From assembly GCA_905221605.1 (NCBI GenBank), contig CAJNDS010002455.1, positions 219,501 through 283,500 of the forward strand: 64,000 nt of DNA, in the 5' to 3' direction. The position numbers were made by a program, and so were the translations under genes. This document shows positions 63,915-64,000 of this stretch, piece after piece (position 1 is the first letter of the stretch; every line of letters starts with the position of its first letter). The stretch is from Symbiodinium natans. Lineage: Eukaryota > Sar > Dinophyceae > Suessiales > Symbiodiniaceae. Under the pieces are notes generated by a model. It saw only the letters and a list, made by a program, of their open reading frames with translations. It ran no database searches and was not told the DNA's origin.

Positions 63915-63975
63915 GTTCCGCAACGAGGTGCGGCGCCGCGAGCTCTTCTCGGCCGCAGCCGCCGCGGGAGTCAGC
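63915..63975 (+). CDS. CLC exon with NEVRRRELFSAAAAAGVS, gene continues beyond window
   Basis: Acceptor caagtcgcag|G. Encodes FRNEVRRRELFSAAAAAGVS. CLC proteins read [30 protein letters not shown] here, so this exon should be followed by VAFGAP. The reading diverges after GVS (AQTWR), which fits a GC donor at AGC|GCCCAG; a GT donor (CGG|GTATGG, 63991) is the alternative. The third CLC signature (GxFxP) and the CBS domains would lie beyond 64000. Confidence 0.8.
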
Positions 63976-64000
63976 GCCCAGACCTGGCGGGTATGGTTTA

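Noticed and set aside
37750-64000. Interpretation as a true chromosome-end telomere
   Set aside because: Arrays are short, interrupted, variant-rich and in both orientations, with coding exons between them; none runs to the window edge as a terminal array.

Overview
The window looks like nuclear DNA of a dinoflagellate, probably of the Symbiodiniaceae/Suessiales type. This is inferred from combined signs: hundreds of TTTAGGG/CCCTAAA telomere-type repeats in both orientations far from any visible chromosome end; GC-rich coding exons with many GC or GA splice donors beside GT donors and AG(-G) acceptors; intron-poor ORFs of families common in dinoflagellates (ubiquitin-like plus ankyrin, TM-LRR, and a FVSHxW...WCxFE domain family); and a Ty1/copia-like LTR element with a CCCH zinc-finger Gag-like protein. 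No rRNA, tRNA gene, CRISPR array or bacterial operon is visible.

Layout. 0-11 kb: mostly unrecognised DNA with one probable minus-strand multi-exon gene (about 3.8-5.0 kb) and short telomere-like blocks at 8.1-9.4 kb. 11.8-15.0 kb: plus-strand multi-exon gene with a FVSHAW-type domain; two of its introns carry CCCTAAA tracts. 16.9-22.2 kb: plus-strand exons ending in a large transmembrane leucine-rich-repeat exon, with an inverted-orientation satellite at 17.4-18.3 kb. 24.0-32.9 kb: a complete 8.85-kb LTR retrotransposon on the minus strand (287-bp LTRs, half-tRNA-Met type primer site, polypurine tract, 5-bp target duplication) inserted in a TTTAGGG tract. It encodes a huge Gag-like WW/S1-like/CCCH protein but no visible protease, integrase or reverse transcriptase. 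33.5-37.2 kb: a gene fusing an FG-GAP/VCBS ectodomain, Cys-rich region and membrane segments to a cytoplasmic FVSHFW...WCLFE domain. Its single predicted intron is a 120-bp telomere-repeat unit. 37.7-64 kb: a mosaic in which about half of the DNA is telomere-like repeat, with unique islands of 30-300 bp between the blocks.

The main result is that many of these islands are exons. At 58.4-64.0 kb they read, in order and on one strand, as a CLC chloride channel/transporter: GSGIPE, then VKTI, then a helix exon ending SVAAG, then SLGKEGPLVHV, and then FRNEVRRRELFSAAAAAGVS. The first four segments join in matching codon phase. Other islands form further in-phase exon chains (40.4-42.2, 49.15-49.41 and 53.99-55.19 kb), and an intact ubiquitin-like/ankyrin ORF lies at 56.4-57.4 kb. 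The telomere-type arrays here are therefore largely intron sequence. At five places the array is bracketed by 12-30 bp direct repeats of the flanking unique DNA, as expected if telomere-repeat units were inserted with duplication of the target and, at 36.3 kb, supply an intron whose boundaries lie in that duplication.
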